Shown here: piece after piece, positions 42,532-51,306 of the stretch
Position numbering within the stretch: the first letter of the stretch is position 1
How the letters are laid out: each line of letters begins with the position of its first letter
Notes under the pieces: generated by a model
Told to the model about the DNA's origin: nothing
The model's database searches: none
What the model saw: the letters and a program-made list of their open reading frames with translations, nothing else
Assembly: GCF_001305855.1 (NCBI RefSeq)
Contig: NZ_LIXZ01000005.1
Location: 84,490-148,489 of the forward strand
DNA length: 64,000 nucleotides
Direction of reading: 5' to 3'
From: Rossellomorea vietnamensis
Lineage (GTDB): Bacteria; Bacillota; Bacilli; Bacillales; Bacillaceae_B
Made by a program: the position numbers and the translations under genes

Positions 42532-45060
42532 ATGATTGGTTATTGGGGGAAAGTGAAAAAAGGGATCGTTGTATTGACTGTTTTGGCAGTGATCAGCAGT
42601 ATGGCTACTACTGGAATCGTGGCAAAAAAGAAGGAAGGGAACATTAAAGGGAACCTGGTGATTGTCGGAGGGGCATTAGGGAGCAGTAACTCGGATGTGT
42701 ATGAAAAGTTCATTGAATTATCCGGAGGAAAGAAGGAAGCAAAAATTGGGATCATTCCATCCGCTTCCGGTTCTTTGAAATCTTCGGTTCAATTCAAAGA
42801 AGATTTAATGTCATACGGAGTGGATGAAAAATCCATAGAAATCCTCCCTTTTTCTTCTCATGATTTCTCAGCGACAGAAGAGGATGAAAGTAAATGGAAG
42901 AAGAACGCTGAAAATCATCACATTACCAAAAGGATAAAAAAACTCACAGGCATTTGGTTTGTCGGTGGCGACCAGCTGAAAATCACCGATACATTAATGA
43001 AGGAGAACGGAGAAAGGACAAAAGCTCTGGAAGAAATATGGGGTATTTACCGGAAAGGTGCCGTACTTGGTGGGACAAGCGCCGGAGCCGCCATTATGAG
43101 TGACGTGATGATAACGGGTGGAGACAGCTTAGGGGGCCTCCGTCAGGAATTTACAACAGAGGACGTATCTAATCCTGAAGATGAATATGCACCAGTCTAT
43201 ATTGAGAAGGGTCTTGGATTCTTTCAATGGGGGATTGTCGATCAACATTTCAATGAACGCTCTCGCCTTGGCAGATTAGTCGCTACGGCCTTACGTTACA
43301 AAACAGCTGATGATTTAGCTTATGGAATCGATGAAGATACGGCGATGGTTGTGAACAATCAGGAAGGGACCATTTCCGTATTGGGTAGAGACAATGTGAC
43401 CATTGTAGATACTTCAAACTCAACAACAACCGGAAAAAGAATTAGAGATCTTGATATCAGTTATCTCTCCCCGGGTGATGAGCTACAGGTGAAAACGAAA
43501 GAATTCACCATAGCTGAGGATAAGCTTGAAACAAAGGACTATGAATATTATAACTTTAAACCTCTTCCGGCCACCGGGGTCTTATCGTCTTATGGGACAT
43601 TGCCGCACTATCTTTCTTATTCGTTGGTAGACAATGAAGCGGTAGAAGAAGTATCCAGCTATCTTTATGATAGTAAAGGAAATGGCTTTGAGCTTATATT
43701 CAAACAAACGGATGAAACGAATGGCTACTGGGGTTATCAAGATGGTCAAAAAGATTCCTACTCCATCCTGCATGTGAAAATGGGTGTATCTCCTGTGAAA
43801 ATCAATCTTAGTGGGAAAGATCGGCTGCAACAAGACTTTAAGGAATCAACACTCGACGTTCCCGAAAATTCTTTTGATCCTGACACAAAAGGAAGCTTGG
43901 TGATCGTCGGAGGGGCTTTAGGCAGCAGCAATGAAGAAGTTTATAACGAATTCATTAATCGTGCGGGTGAAAATAGGAAAATCGGAATCGTCCCGGCAGC
44001 AAGTTCCAGCTTGAAGTCCTCACATGCCTTTAAAGAAGATTTGATCTCATATGGAGTACAGGCGGAAAACATCGATATCCTTCCTATATCGAATCATGAC
44101 TTTAAGGGGACGAAAGAAAATGAAGAAGATTGGATGGACAACAAGAATGATCCTGGTCTTGCAAAACACATCCTGGAGTATGATGGGATCTGGTTTGTGG
44201 GAGGCGATCAAACGAATATCACACAATCTTTATTGAACGAAGACGGAACGAAATCACAGGTGCTCAGCAATATGTGGGATATTTACCGAAATGGAGCGGT
44301 TCTTGGTGGTACAAGTGCAGGAGCCGCCATCATGAGTGATGTGATGATTGCAGGCGGTGGAAGCTACGACACACTATCAAAGGGGTTTACTGAAAACTAT
44401 GATGGCATGTCCCAGCAAGAAGGCGGACCCGGGTATCTTGAGCAGGGGCTTGGATTCTTCCCATATGGCATCGTTGACCAGCACTTTGATAAAAAAGCAC
44501 GATTGGGACGGCTGATTGCAACGGCAACAGTCTATGGAAAAGAAAATGAATTATCTTATGGAATCGATGAGGACACCGCAATGATCGTGGATAACGCATC
44601 CAAAACGGTTGAAGTAAAAGGAAGAGGCGGTGTATCACTAGTGGATTTAAGTCAGTCAGAGCTGTCACCATCAACTCATACGTATAAAGATATCCGTTTA
44701 TCATGGATCACATCAGGTGATCAATACAATGTAGAATCGAAAGTATTGACAATCAGCGACCACAAAATGTCGACAAAAGACTACGAATACTACGAATATA
44801 ACGCGGCACCACATACGGGAGTATTAACTCCGCACCCGGCACTTGCAAACTACTTAAGCTATAGCCTGCTTGATAATTATGGTCAGGATGAAGTGAAAAG
44901 CTTTAGCTTTTCTCAAGATGAAGGATTTCAACTTACCTTCAGAAAAGGAAATCAGACAGAAGGCTTCTGGGGGTACCGGGACGGGAACAAGGATGATTAT
45001 TCATACCTCGAAGTTGAGATGGATATCGATCCGGTAGCAGTCACGATTGAAGACAACTAA
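42532..45060 (+). CDS. Secreted tandem cyanophycinase-like protein (S51 peptidase fold)
   Basis: The 842-residue protein has a Sec signal (residues about 8-32) and two homologous halves. Each half has LVIVGGALGSSN, GIxPxASxSLKSS, FVGGDQ (about 145 and 557), the nucleophile elbow GGTSAGAAIMSDVMI with Ser near 182 and 593, and GIVDQHF, as in extracellular cyanophycinases (CphE). Cyanophycinase cuts beta-Asp-Arg dipeptides from cyanophycin. Each half ends with a beta domain (YEYYNFKPLPATGVL / YEYYEYNAAPHTGVL). Both Ser sites are kept, so both halves may be active. The substrate is inferred. Confidence 0.82.
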   Translation: MIGYWGKVKKGIVVLTVLAVISSMATTGIVAKKKEGNIKGNLVIVGGALGSSNSDVYEKFIELSGGKKEAKIGIIPSASGSLKSSVQFKEDLMSYGVDEKSIEILPFSSHDFSATEEDESKWKKNAENHHITKRIKKLTGIWFVGGDQLKITDTLMKENGERTKALEEIWGIYRKGAVLGGTSAGAAIMSDVMITGGDSLGGLRQEFTTEDVSNPEDEYAPVYIEKGLGFFQWGIVDQHFNERSRLGRLVATALRYKTADDLAYGIDEDTAMVVNNQEGTISVLGRDNVTIVDTSNSTTTGKRIRDLDISYLSPGDELQVKTKEFTIAEDKLETKDYEYYNFKPLPATGVLSSYGTLPHYLSYSLVDNEAVEEVSSYLYDSKGNGFELIFKQTDETNGYWGYQDGQKDSYSILHVKMGVSPVKINLSGKDRLQQDFKESTLDVPENSFDPDTKGSLVIVGGALGSSNEEVYNEFINRAGENRKIGIVPAASSSLKSSHAFKEDLISYGVQAENIDILPISNHDFKGTKENEEDWMDNKNDPGLAKHILEYDGIWFVGGDQTNITQSLLNEDGTKSQVLSNMWDIYRNGAVLGGTSAGAAIMSDVMIAGGGSYDTLSKGFTENYDGMSQQEGGPGYLEQGLGFFPYGIVDQHFDKKARLGRLIATATVYGKENELSYGIDEDTAMIVDNASKTVEVKGRGGVSLVDLSQSELSPSTHTYKDIRLSWITSGDQYNVESKVLTISDHKMSTKDYEYYEYNAAPHTGVLTPHPALANYLSYSLLDNYGQDEVKSFSFSQDEGFQLTFRKGNQTEGFWGYRDGNKDDYSYLEVEMDIDPVAVTIEDN

Positions 45061-45073
45061 ATTGATTGATCAC

Positions 45074-45100
45074 CCTGGGCAGGATTTGCCCGGGTTTTTT
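45074..45100 (+). terminator. Intrinsic terminator of the cyanophycinase-like gene
   Basis: CCTGGGCA (45074-45081) pairs with TGCCCGGG (45087-45094), one G-U, then six T. Confidence 0.85.
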
Positions 45101-45131
45101 GTTATTGGGTAATTAACATGACATTTCAACT

Positions 45132-45161
45132 TTGTATATGTTCTATAGCATCTGCTATACT
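45132..45161 (+). promoter_or_regulatory. Promoter of the ribbon-helix-helix gene
   Basis: TTGTAT (45132-45137), 18-base spacer, TATACT (45156-45161). The first palindrome overlaps the spacer and -10. Confidence 0.6.
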
Positions 45162-45191
45162 AGTGATAACAGTGTGATAGCATTTGCTATC
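45144..45191 (+). promoter_or_regulatory. Two palindromic operators, TAGCA-N2-TGCTA
   Basis: TATAGCATCTGCTATA (45144-45159) and GATAGCATTTGCTATC (45176-45191) are each perfect palindromes apart from the two central bases, with centres 32 bp apart (about three helical turns). One covers the -10, the other the start region. They are likely bound by the ribbon-helix-helix protein encoded next, by analogy with autoregulated members of that fold. Confidence 0.75.
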
Positions 45192-45217
45192 AAAATAATA
45201 GAATAGGAGGAAGAACC

Positions 45218-45415
45218 TTGTCAGATCAAGGGAAAATGCAACTTAATGTAAGGATTAATAAAGAAACGTCAGAGAAATTGGAGGAAATTGTAGAATACTA
45301 TCAGCAGAATACAAAAATTGGAAGAGTGTATAAGGGTGATGTCTTAACTGACATCATCCACAAATCCTATGAGGTCATGGAGAAGCAAAAAAGAATTCAA
45401 AACCGGAAATACTAG
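45218..45415 (+). CDS. Small ribbon-helix-helix DNA-binding protein
   Basis: The 65-residue protein has a short beta strand (KMQLNVRIN), then helix A (KETSEKLEEIVEYYQQ) and helix B (VLTDIIHKSYEVMEKQKR), as in Arc/MetJ-type regulators that bind as dimers. It starts at TTG behind AGGAGG. The two palindromes in its promoter suggest autorepression. No toxin gene follows, so it is not an evident antitoxin. Confidence 0.72.
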   Translation: MSDQGKMQLNVRINKETSEKLEEIVEYYQQNTKIGRVYKGDVLTDIIHKSYEVMEKQKRIQNRKY

Positions 45416-45545
45416 TATTCTTCACGGGATAAAGACCTCTCTGGAGATAAATAAATTCTCGTAGGCAACATGTGAAAATCAGGTCCATGTATGTCATAAT
45501 ATAGGAGACATATTTAAAACATTGAAAGCAAAAGAGGTATTCAGC

Positions 45546-46688
45546 GTGCAAATGCCGAAAAAATTCATCAACAACCAAAGAGGTTCAGGTATTTCTCCAT
45601 ACATATGGAGCATTATCAGCATCCTGCCATTCTACTTTATCTTTCAATCATCTTCTACGATCGAAATTGCGGTAGGGATTTTCCTGACCATTACATTTTT
45701 TATTTCTTTACGTTTTGCTTTCATCTCAAAGGATTGGCCGGTTTATTTATGGACATCGATATTGATTGCGATTTCCATCACCATGACCATCCAGTTTAAT
45801 TTTATCTATTTCGCCTTTTACATTGCTTACTATAACGGGAATATTAAAAACCGGGTTGCGTTTCTGACCCTTTACATCATTCATCTTGTACTGACGACGG
45901 CATCGATCAATTATAACTTCGTGCTGCAGAATGAATTATTTATATCCCAGTTTCCTTTCATTCTGATTATCTGGATCAGTGTCATCCTGCTTCCGTTCAA
46001 TATTTATAATCGGAATAAACAGGTGGTGCTGGAAGACCAGTTGGAAGATGCTAATAAGCGAATATCGGACCTTGTCAAACAGGAAGAACGTCAGAGAATT
46101 GCAAGGGATCTTCACGATACACTTGGTCAAAAGCTTTCGTTGATCGGACTAAAAAGTGACCTTGCGAGAAAATTGGTATACAAGGATCCGGAGCAGGCCA
46201 GAAGTGAATTACAGGATGTCCAGCAAACGGCAAGAACTGCATTAAGTGAGGTCAGGACAATGGTCTCCCAAATGAGGGGGATTCGTTTGAAAGATGAAAT
46301 CGTCAGGATCAAGCAGCTCTTAAAAGCCGCTGAAATCGAATTCCGCATGACTGACGACACCGCCATTCCCCACACATCACTTTTTTTGGAAAACATCTTA
46401 AGCATGTGCTTGAAAGAGGCCGTGACCAATGTGGTGAAACATAGCAAGGCTTCTACCTGTGAACTGACTGTCGAAGAATCGGATAATGAGATGACCATTG
46501 TGGTGAAAGATGATGGTGCGGGAATCAGGAGTGATTACACACAGTCTAAAGGCAGTGGCCTTATCGGGATGAGAGAGCGGTTGGAATTTGTCAACGGAAG
46601 CCTTGATATTGTTTCGGGGGAAGGCACCACCTTAATCATGCGTGTGCCGAAAGTAATCAAACAGACAGACAGGGAGGGAATGGAATGA
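45546..46688 (+). CDS. desK: DesK-type thermosensor histidine kinase
   Basis: The 380-residue protein has four or five N-terminal membrane helices (about 20-145), a coiled-coil linker, and the DesK phosphoacceptor region ERQRIARDLHDTLGQKLSLIGLKSDLARKLV, followed by the HATPase (CLKEAVTNVVKHSKAS, DDGAGI, GSGLIGMRERL). DesK of B. subtilis senses membrane thickening in the cold and controls phosphorylation of DesR. GTG at 45546 is chosen because GAGGT lies 7 bases before it. It overlaps desR by 4 bases. Confidence 0.93.
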   Translation: MQMPKKFINNQRGSGISPYIWSIISILPFYFIFQSSSTIEIAVGIFLTITFFISLRFAFISKDWPVYLWTSILIAISITMTIQFNFIYFAFYIAYYNGNIKNRVAFLTLYIIHLVLTTASINYNFVLQNELFISQFPFILIIWISVILLPFNIYNRNKQVVLEDQLEDANKRISDLVKQEERQRIARDLHDTLGQKLSLIGLKSDLARKLVYKDPEQARSELQDVQQTARTALSEVRTMVSQMRGIRLKDEIVRIKQLLKAAEIEFRMTDDTAIPHTSLFLENILSMCLKEAVTNVVKHSKASTCELTVEESDNEMTIVVKDDGAGIRSDYTQSKGSGLIGMRERLEFVNGSLDIVSGEGTTLIMRVPKVIKQTDREGME

Positions 46689-47284
46689 TTCGAATTGTGA
46701 TTGCAGAAGATCAGCGGATGCTGTTGGGCGCATTGGGGTCCCTATTGAGCCTGGAAGATGATATGGAAGTGGTAGGAAAAGCAGCCAATGGAGAAGAAGC
46801 CATTTCCCTCGTTCATGAACTGAAGCCGGATATTTGTATCATGGATATAGAAATGCCTGAAAAGACCGGACTTGAAGCGGCAGAGGAATTAAAAGGGGAT
46901 GATTGTAAGGTGATCATTCTTACAACCTTTGCAAGATCAGGCTACTTTCAGCGGGCATTAAAGGGTGGAGTGAAGGGATATTTGTTGAAGGACAGTCCCA
47001 GTGAGGAACTGGCCAATTCGATTCGACTTGTGATGGATGGTAAACGCATATACGCCCCTGAGCTGATGGATGACGTATATAGTGAAGAGAATCCCCTCAC
47101 AGATCGTGAAAAAGAAGTATTGGAGCTGGTTGCAGATGGGAAAAACACAAAAGAAATCGCAGATGAACTCTGTCTTAAAACCGGAACGGTCCGGAACTAT
47201 ATTTCCACGATCCTCGACAAGCTGGAAGTGAAAAACCGAATCGAAGCCATCACCCAATCGAAAGAAAAGGGATGGTTTAAATAA
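46685..47284 (+). CDS. desR: DesR-type response regulator
   Basis: The 199-residue NarL-type regulator has a receiver domain (IAEDQRMLLGALGSLLSLEDDMEVVG, phosphoacceptor Asp in CIMDIEMPEKTGLEAAEELK) and a LuxR-type helix-turn-helix (NPLTDREKEVLELVADGKNTKEIA). It is very close to B. subtilis DesR, which activates the des fatty acid desaturase gene; des is not beside it here. It is cotranscribed with desK. Confidence 0.94.
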   Translation: MIRIVIAEDQRMLLGALGSLLSLEDDMEVVGKAANGEEAISLVHELKPDICIMDIEMPEKTGLEAAEELKGDDCKVIILTTFARSGYFQRALKGGVKGYLLKDSPSEELANSIRLVMDGKRIYAPELMDDVYSEENPLTDREKEVLELVADGKNTKEIADELCLKTGTVRNYISTILDKLEVKNRIEAITQSKEKGWFK

Positions 47285-47289
47285 TAATA

Positions 47290-47320
47290 GGGGACGGACC
47301 TTCTATGAAGGTCCGTCCCT
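47290..47320. repeat. GGGACGGACC palindromic repeat, copy 4
   Basis: GGGACGGACCTTC (47291-47303) and GAAGGTCCGTCCC (47307-47319) are perfect 13-bp arms with a 3-base loop, just after the desR stop. TCTTTC follows, so it may also end transcription. Confidence 0.85.
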
Positions 47321-47507
47321 CTTTCACATTGTTGTATAAATACTACTATTGATTTATTTTCATTCATTGTTTGGTATATGGATAAAATGGAGTTTTGTTT
47401 CGTATCAAAAAAATTCTTCTAGAAAAGGTGTTTCGGTTAACGCCATATTATCATTGAATCTTACGAGCGAGCTTCAATCCCTGAAAAAATTTCTAACCCT
47501 TTTTGGG

Positions 47508-47535
47508 TTGACAACGAAATTAATCATGATACGAT
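47508..47535 (+). promoter_or_regulatory. Promoter of the thiamine operon
   Basis: TTGACA (47508-47513), 16-base spacer, TACGAT (47530-47535), about 30 bases upstream of the riboswitch. Confidence 0.6.
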
Positions 47536-47564
47536 TACATCGAAAACAAAATTTCATAAGACGA

Positions 47565-47660
47565 TCCACTAGGGGTGCCTTCTAAAAGGCTGAGATTAAA
47601 GTGCGACTTTAAGACCCTTTGAACCTGATCTGGTTGAGACCAGCGTAGGGAAGTGGTGTT
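47565..47660 (+). promoter_or_regulatory. TPP riboswitch (THI box)
   Basis: The conserved elements appear in order: AGGGGTGCC, GGCTGAGAT, GACCCTTTGAACCTGATCTGG and CCAGCGTAGGGAAG, the canonical TPP aptamer. An optional variable hairpin (TTAAAGTGCGACTTTAA) lies between. A terminator downstream can pair with the aptamer 3' end, so TPP should stop transcription of the operon. Confidence 0.97.
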
Positions 47661-47699
47661 TGACGGTCGCGAAGAATACAATTCTATCATTCTGATCTC

Positions 47700-47746
47700 A
47701 AGCCACTTTCTGTATGCTGTATGCATAATGGAAAGTGGCTTTTTTT
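47700..47746 (+). terminator. Riboswitch-controlled terminator
   Basis: AAGCCACTTTC (47700-47710) pairs with GAAAGTGGCTT (47731-47741), then T to 47746. The arm CCACTT can also pair with AAGTGG at 47651-47656 in the aptamer tail, giving the antiterminator. Confidence 0.92.
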
Positions 47747-47786
47747 GTTGCCCATTTCGGGTCGTCTGGAAAAGGAGTAGGAAATC

Positions 47787-48494
47787 ATGACATTTTCAAG
47801 CGTGTTACGAAACGAAGTCAACGACATTTGGGACGCAAGCTTCCATCACCCTTTCGTCATAGGGATCGGGAATGGAACGCTCCCCATCGAGAAGTTCAAG
47901 TACTACCTCTTGCAGGATGCTTATTACCTTTCACATTTCTCGAAGGTACAGGCGCTTGGTGCATCAAAAGCATTGGATTTACATACGACATCACGAATGG
48001 CATCGCATGCTGTAGGAACCAATGAAGCAGAGGTTTCACTTCATGAAAATTTCTCCAAACGATTAGGCATCACGGAAGAGGAAAGAAAGAATTTCAGACC
48101 TGCCCCTACAGCATATGCCTATACGTCGCATATGTATCGTTCGGCGCGCTATGGGGGTTTAGCTGATATCCTGGCGGCGATACTCCCGTGCTACTGGCTC
48201 TATTACGAGGTAGGAGAACGCTTGAAATCATGTACGCCTGAAGAACCGGTTTACCAGGAATGGATTAAGGCATACGGAGGGGAATGGTTCAAAGAGTTAG
48301 TGGAAGAACAAATCAATCGACTTGATGAACTGGCTGAGACCATGAGCGAATGTGATAAAGATAGAATGAAAGAAAATTTCATTTTGAGCAGCATTTACGA
48401 ATTACAGTTTTGGGAGATGGCTTACACCCTTGAAAAGTGGCCGTTCCAGAATGCCCTGGATGCCGGTAAGGAAATGAGTGGACAACATGTCTAA
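47787..48494 (+). CDS. tenA: Aminopyrimidine aminohydrolase / thiaminase II
   Basis: The 235-residue helical protein keeps C135 in LPCYWLYYEVGE, the same position as the catalytic Cys of B. subtilis TenA, and the late Glu in YELQFWEMAYTLEKWP. TenA turns aminomethylpyrimidine from degraded thiamine into HMP for reuse. It is the first gene after the riboswitch; the next gene overlaps its 3' end. Confidence 0.95.
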   Translation: MTFSSVLRNEVNDIWDASFHHPFVIGIGNGTLPIEKFKYYLLQDAYYLSHFSKVQALGASKALDLHTTSRMASHAVGTNEAEVSLHENFSKRLGITEEERKNFRPAPTAYAYTSHMYRSARYGGLADILAAILPCYWLYYEVGERLKSCTPEEPVYQEWIKAYGGEWFKELVEEQINRLDELAETMSECDKDRMKENFILSSIYELQFWEMAYTLEKWPFQNALDAGKEMSGQHV

Positions 48495-49065
48495 TTTAAA
48501 ACTGACGGACATTTTAGTGACAGTGGTCATTTCCATCATGTTCGGTGTCATCTATAAGCTATGGGGGCCGTTTTATAACATGATGAAACCAATCGGATTG
48601 CATGCGGATCAATTTATCTATGGAATGTGGTTCATGGCGGCCACAGTGGCATTCTTGATTATCCGGAAACCGGGAGTCGCCCTTTTAGCTGAAATCGCCG
48701 CTTCTTCAGGAGAGTTTCTGATGGGTTCTGAATGGGGACTCGAGGTCCTTTTATTCGGTGTTATTCAAGGAGTGATGGCAGAATTGGTTTTCGCCGTAAC
48801 GAAATATAAACGCTATGATCTTTCGGTTATATGTATAGCAACGGTCGGGTCTGCATGTGGATCCATCTTCATGGATTACATGAAAGGTTATATGGGGGAT
48901 TTGGTCCTTTGGAATCTGTCGTTATTTATCTTTGCGAGATTACTGGGATCGATTGTCATCGCAGGAGCAGGTTCATTTTATTTGGTCAGGGCCCTTGAGA
49001 GAACCGGAGTCACAAGTCTGGTGAGACGTGCAAATCAGGATGATTTCGATGTATTGAACCAATAA
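48487..49065 (+). CDS. ykoE: ECF transporter substrate-binding component, YkoE family
   Basis: The 192-residue membrane protein has about six helices (e.g. ILVTVVISIMFGVIYKLWGP, VALLAEIAASSGEFLMGSEWG) and is an S-component of the YkoE type for a thiamine precursor, likely HMP or a derivative. The next genes encode its ATPase and T-component. ATG at 48487 is preferred over an upstream GTG by spacing; it overlaps tenA. Confidence 0.9.
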   Translation: MSNLKLTDILVTVVISIMFGVIYKLWGPFYNMMKPIGLHADQFIYGMWFMAATVAFLIIRKPGVALLAEIAASSGEFLMGSEWGLEVLLFGVIQGVMAELVFAVTKYKRYDLSVICIATVGSACGSIFMDYMKGYMGDLVLWNLSLFIFARLLGSIVIAGAGSFYLVRALERTGVTSLVRRANQDDFDVLNQ

Positions 49066-49078
49066 AGGAGGGATGCTT

Positions 49079-50506
49079 ATGCATGTCGAAAACCTTCGAC
49101 TAACATTTCCCGGATCACCAAAAAGGATGTTTAATGATGTCAGTCTATCAATCAATGAAGGGGAGAAAGTATTGCTATTGGGACCATCAGGATGTGGTAA
49201 ATCAACACTTCTCCATGTTTTATCCGGGGTGATCCCCCGATCTGTGGATGTTCCCATAAAAGCTTCTAGTATGGATGTATCTGATTCCTTTGGCTATGTA
49301 TTTCAAGATCCAGACTCACAATTTTGTATGCCCTTCGTGGATGAAGAATTGGCCTTTGTGCTGGAAAATTTACGGACTCCCCGTGAAGAGATGAAAGGAG
49401 AAATACGATGGATGCTATCAGAAGTGGGACTGGACCTTGATGACCCCCATACGAAAATCTCAACATTATCAGGAGGCATGAAGCAGAAATTGGCCATAGC
49501 TTCTGCGCTTGCCTTGAGACCCGATACTTTGTTCCTTGACGAACCGACCTCGTTATTGGATGAGGAAAGTACCAAGTCTGTTTGGAAAACCATCAAAGAG
49601 ATCTGCATGGATAAAACCCTGGTGATCGTCGAGCATAAACTCGATCATGTTCTTGATATGATCGATCGAATTATTCTATTTGATGCTGATGGAACCATTA
49701 TGGCGGATGGAGCGAAGGAATGGATCCTGGACCATTACAAAGGTACGTTGAAGGCCTTAGGTGTCTGGTACCCGGGCGCGTGGGAGGAATATCTGTCATC
49801 CTGCCGTGAGAGGGAGATTCCTTCGTTCGGACCAGTGATTGCAAGACTGGAGGACTTTAAAGGCTATCTTCAAAGTAAAGAGAAGATTCATATGCCGCAT
49901 ACCGTGATTCGTAAAGGGGAATGGATTGCCATTACAGGAAGGAATGGCGCAGGGAAATCAACACTACTTCACAGCTTAATGAAGTTCATTCATACAAGCG
50001 GGACGTACGTATTAAACGGAATACCGATGAAAGGGAAAAAGGTTCCTCAAGACTGTGCGTTCGTTTTTCAAAATCCGGAGTTACAGTTTATCACCCATAC
50101 CGTTTTTGATGAAGTTGCCTATGGTTACCGGCTTGAGAACCTAAATGAAGAGAAGTTGGAAAGAAAGGTTAATGAGCTACTCCAGCGATTCAAGCTACGT
50201 TCATTTAAGGAACATCATCCTTATTCTTTATCCATGGGTCAAAAACGCAGATTAAGTGTTGCAGCCTCCATCGTGCCCAAAAAAGAGATTCTGTTATTGG
50301 ATGAACCAACCTTCGGGCAGGACGCTCAAAATACCTTCGCACTGATCGAAATGCTTCAAGAGTTTCAACGCGAAGGTTCAACCATTTTGATGGTAACCCA
50401 TGATGAGCGGATCATCCATCACTTTGCAACCAGGGTGTGGACAATAGAAAAAGGACGACTGCTTCAAGATCAGGGTGTAGAACCTGTAAGGAGCAAAGCA
50501 TTGTGA
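49079..50506 (+). CDS. ykoD: ECF transporter ATPase with two ATP-binding domains, YkoD
   Basis: The 475-residue protein fuses two ABC ATPases: Walker A GPSGCGKST with signature LSGGMKQKLAIA and LFLDEPTS in the first half; GRNGAGKST, LSMGQKRRLSVAA and LLLDEPTFGQD in the second. The second signature has Met for the second Gly (LSMGQ). It powers thiamine-precursor uptake with YkoE and YkoC. ATG at 49079 is 6 bases after AAAGGAGGG; one two codons earlier is too close. Confidence 0.92.
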   Translation: MHVENLRLTFPGSPKRMFNDVSLSINEGEKVLLLGPSGCGKSTLLHVLSGVIPRSVDVPIKASSMDVSDSFGYVFQDPDSQFCMPFVDEELAFVLENLRTPREEMKGEIRWMLSEVGLDLDDPHTKISTLSGGMKQKLAIASALALRPDTLFLDEPTSLLDEESTKSVWKTIKEICMDKTLVIVEHKLDHVLDMIDRIILFDADGTIMADGAKEWILDHYKGTLKALGVWYPGAWEEYLSSCREREIPSFGPVIARLEDFKGYLQSKEKIHMPHTVIRKGEWIAITGRNGAGKSTLLHSLMKFIHTSGTYVLNGIPMKGKKVPQDCAFVFQNPELQFITHTVFDEVAYGYRLENLNEEKLERKVNELLQRFKLRSFKEHHPYSLSMGQKRRLSVAASIVPKKEILLLDEPTFGQDAQNTFALIEMLQEFQREGSTILMVTHDERIIHHFATRVWTIEKGRLLQDQGVEPVRSKAL

Positions 50507-51306
50507 ATATGGAAATCGTTCATAAATCCACCCGGCTCCATTACATTAATCCGAGTATGAAATTGATCGTGATGATTGCACAGTTTCTATTTTTACTATT
50601 CGTTCATTACCTTAACTGGCTATTGTATTTGACCTTGTTTGCTTTCCTCTTACTGTTGTCATTCTCTGGGTATTCAAGGAGGTTAGTGCTGCTGATGACA
50701 CTGCCATTTTTCCTTGTCTTTATCTCTACGGCTTCCTCGATGATCATGTTTGGGAAAGGGGAGACGACGTGGCTTACGTGGGGGATCATCCAAGTGACAG
50801 AGGAAAGTTTTTACAGGGGGGTTCATATAGGAATGAGGGCATTCCTATTCGCTCTTTTAGGTCTCTTATTTGCTCTGACGACAAGACCTGTCCTGCTGTT
50901 TTATTCACTTATGCAGCAATTGGGACTTAAACCGAAGTATGCTTATAGTTTTATGGCCGGGATAAGGCTGATCCCCATCATGCTCGAAGAATTCAATACC
51001 ATTCGGAATGCGCGTAAAGTCAGGGGTTCAGGGGAACGAAGAGGCATTAAGAGACTAATCCATATCATGCAGTCCTATTCCATCCCCTTACTCGCACAAA
51101 GTATCAGGAGGGCACACAGAATTGCAGTTGCCATGGAAACAAAAGGATTTGATGGCGATGGGGAAAGAACCTATTTCTACAAAGTAGGATTTTCAAGATT
51201 TGATGGCTATTTTATTGGGACCATCATCCTCATGATTTTAGTAAGTTACGTACTTTCTATCTATCTACCAATTTTTCCGACGGGAGATGTTCGCTATGGA
51301 AATTGA
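50503..51306 (+). CDS. ykoC: ECF transporter transmembrane component, YkoC (CbiQ family)
   Basis: The 267-residue membrane protein has about five helices and the T-component coupling motifs ARKVRGSG and AMETKGFDGDG (Ala-Arg-Gly type helices that contact the ATPase). GTG at 50503 overlaps the ykoD stop and has AAGGAG upstream; longer starts would overlap ykoD heavily. It completes the YkoEDC uptake system. Confidence 0.9.
   Translation: MNMEIVHKSTRLHYINPSMKLIVMIAQFLFLLFVHYLNWLLYLTLFAFLLLLSFSGYSRRLVLLMTLPFFLVFISTASSMIMFGKGETTWLTWGIIQVTEESFYRGVHIGMRAFLFALLGLLFALTTRPVLLFYSLMQQLGLKPKYAYSFMAGIRLIPIMLEEFNTIRNARKVRGSGERRGIKRLIHIMQSYSIPLLAQSIRRAHRIAVAMETKGFDGDGERTYFYKVGFSRFDGYFIGTIILMILVSYVLSIYLPIFPTGDVRYGN

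Noticed and set aside
45218-45415. Antitoxin of a toxin-antitoxin pair
   Set aside because: No small partner gene precedes or follows; next is desK about 130 bases on.
47349-47585. 78-codon frame upstream of the thiamine operon
   Set aside because: It enters the TPP aptamer and covers the promoter; no ribosome site.
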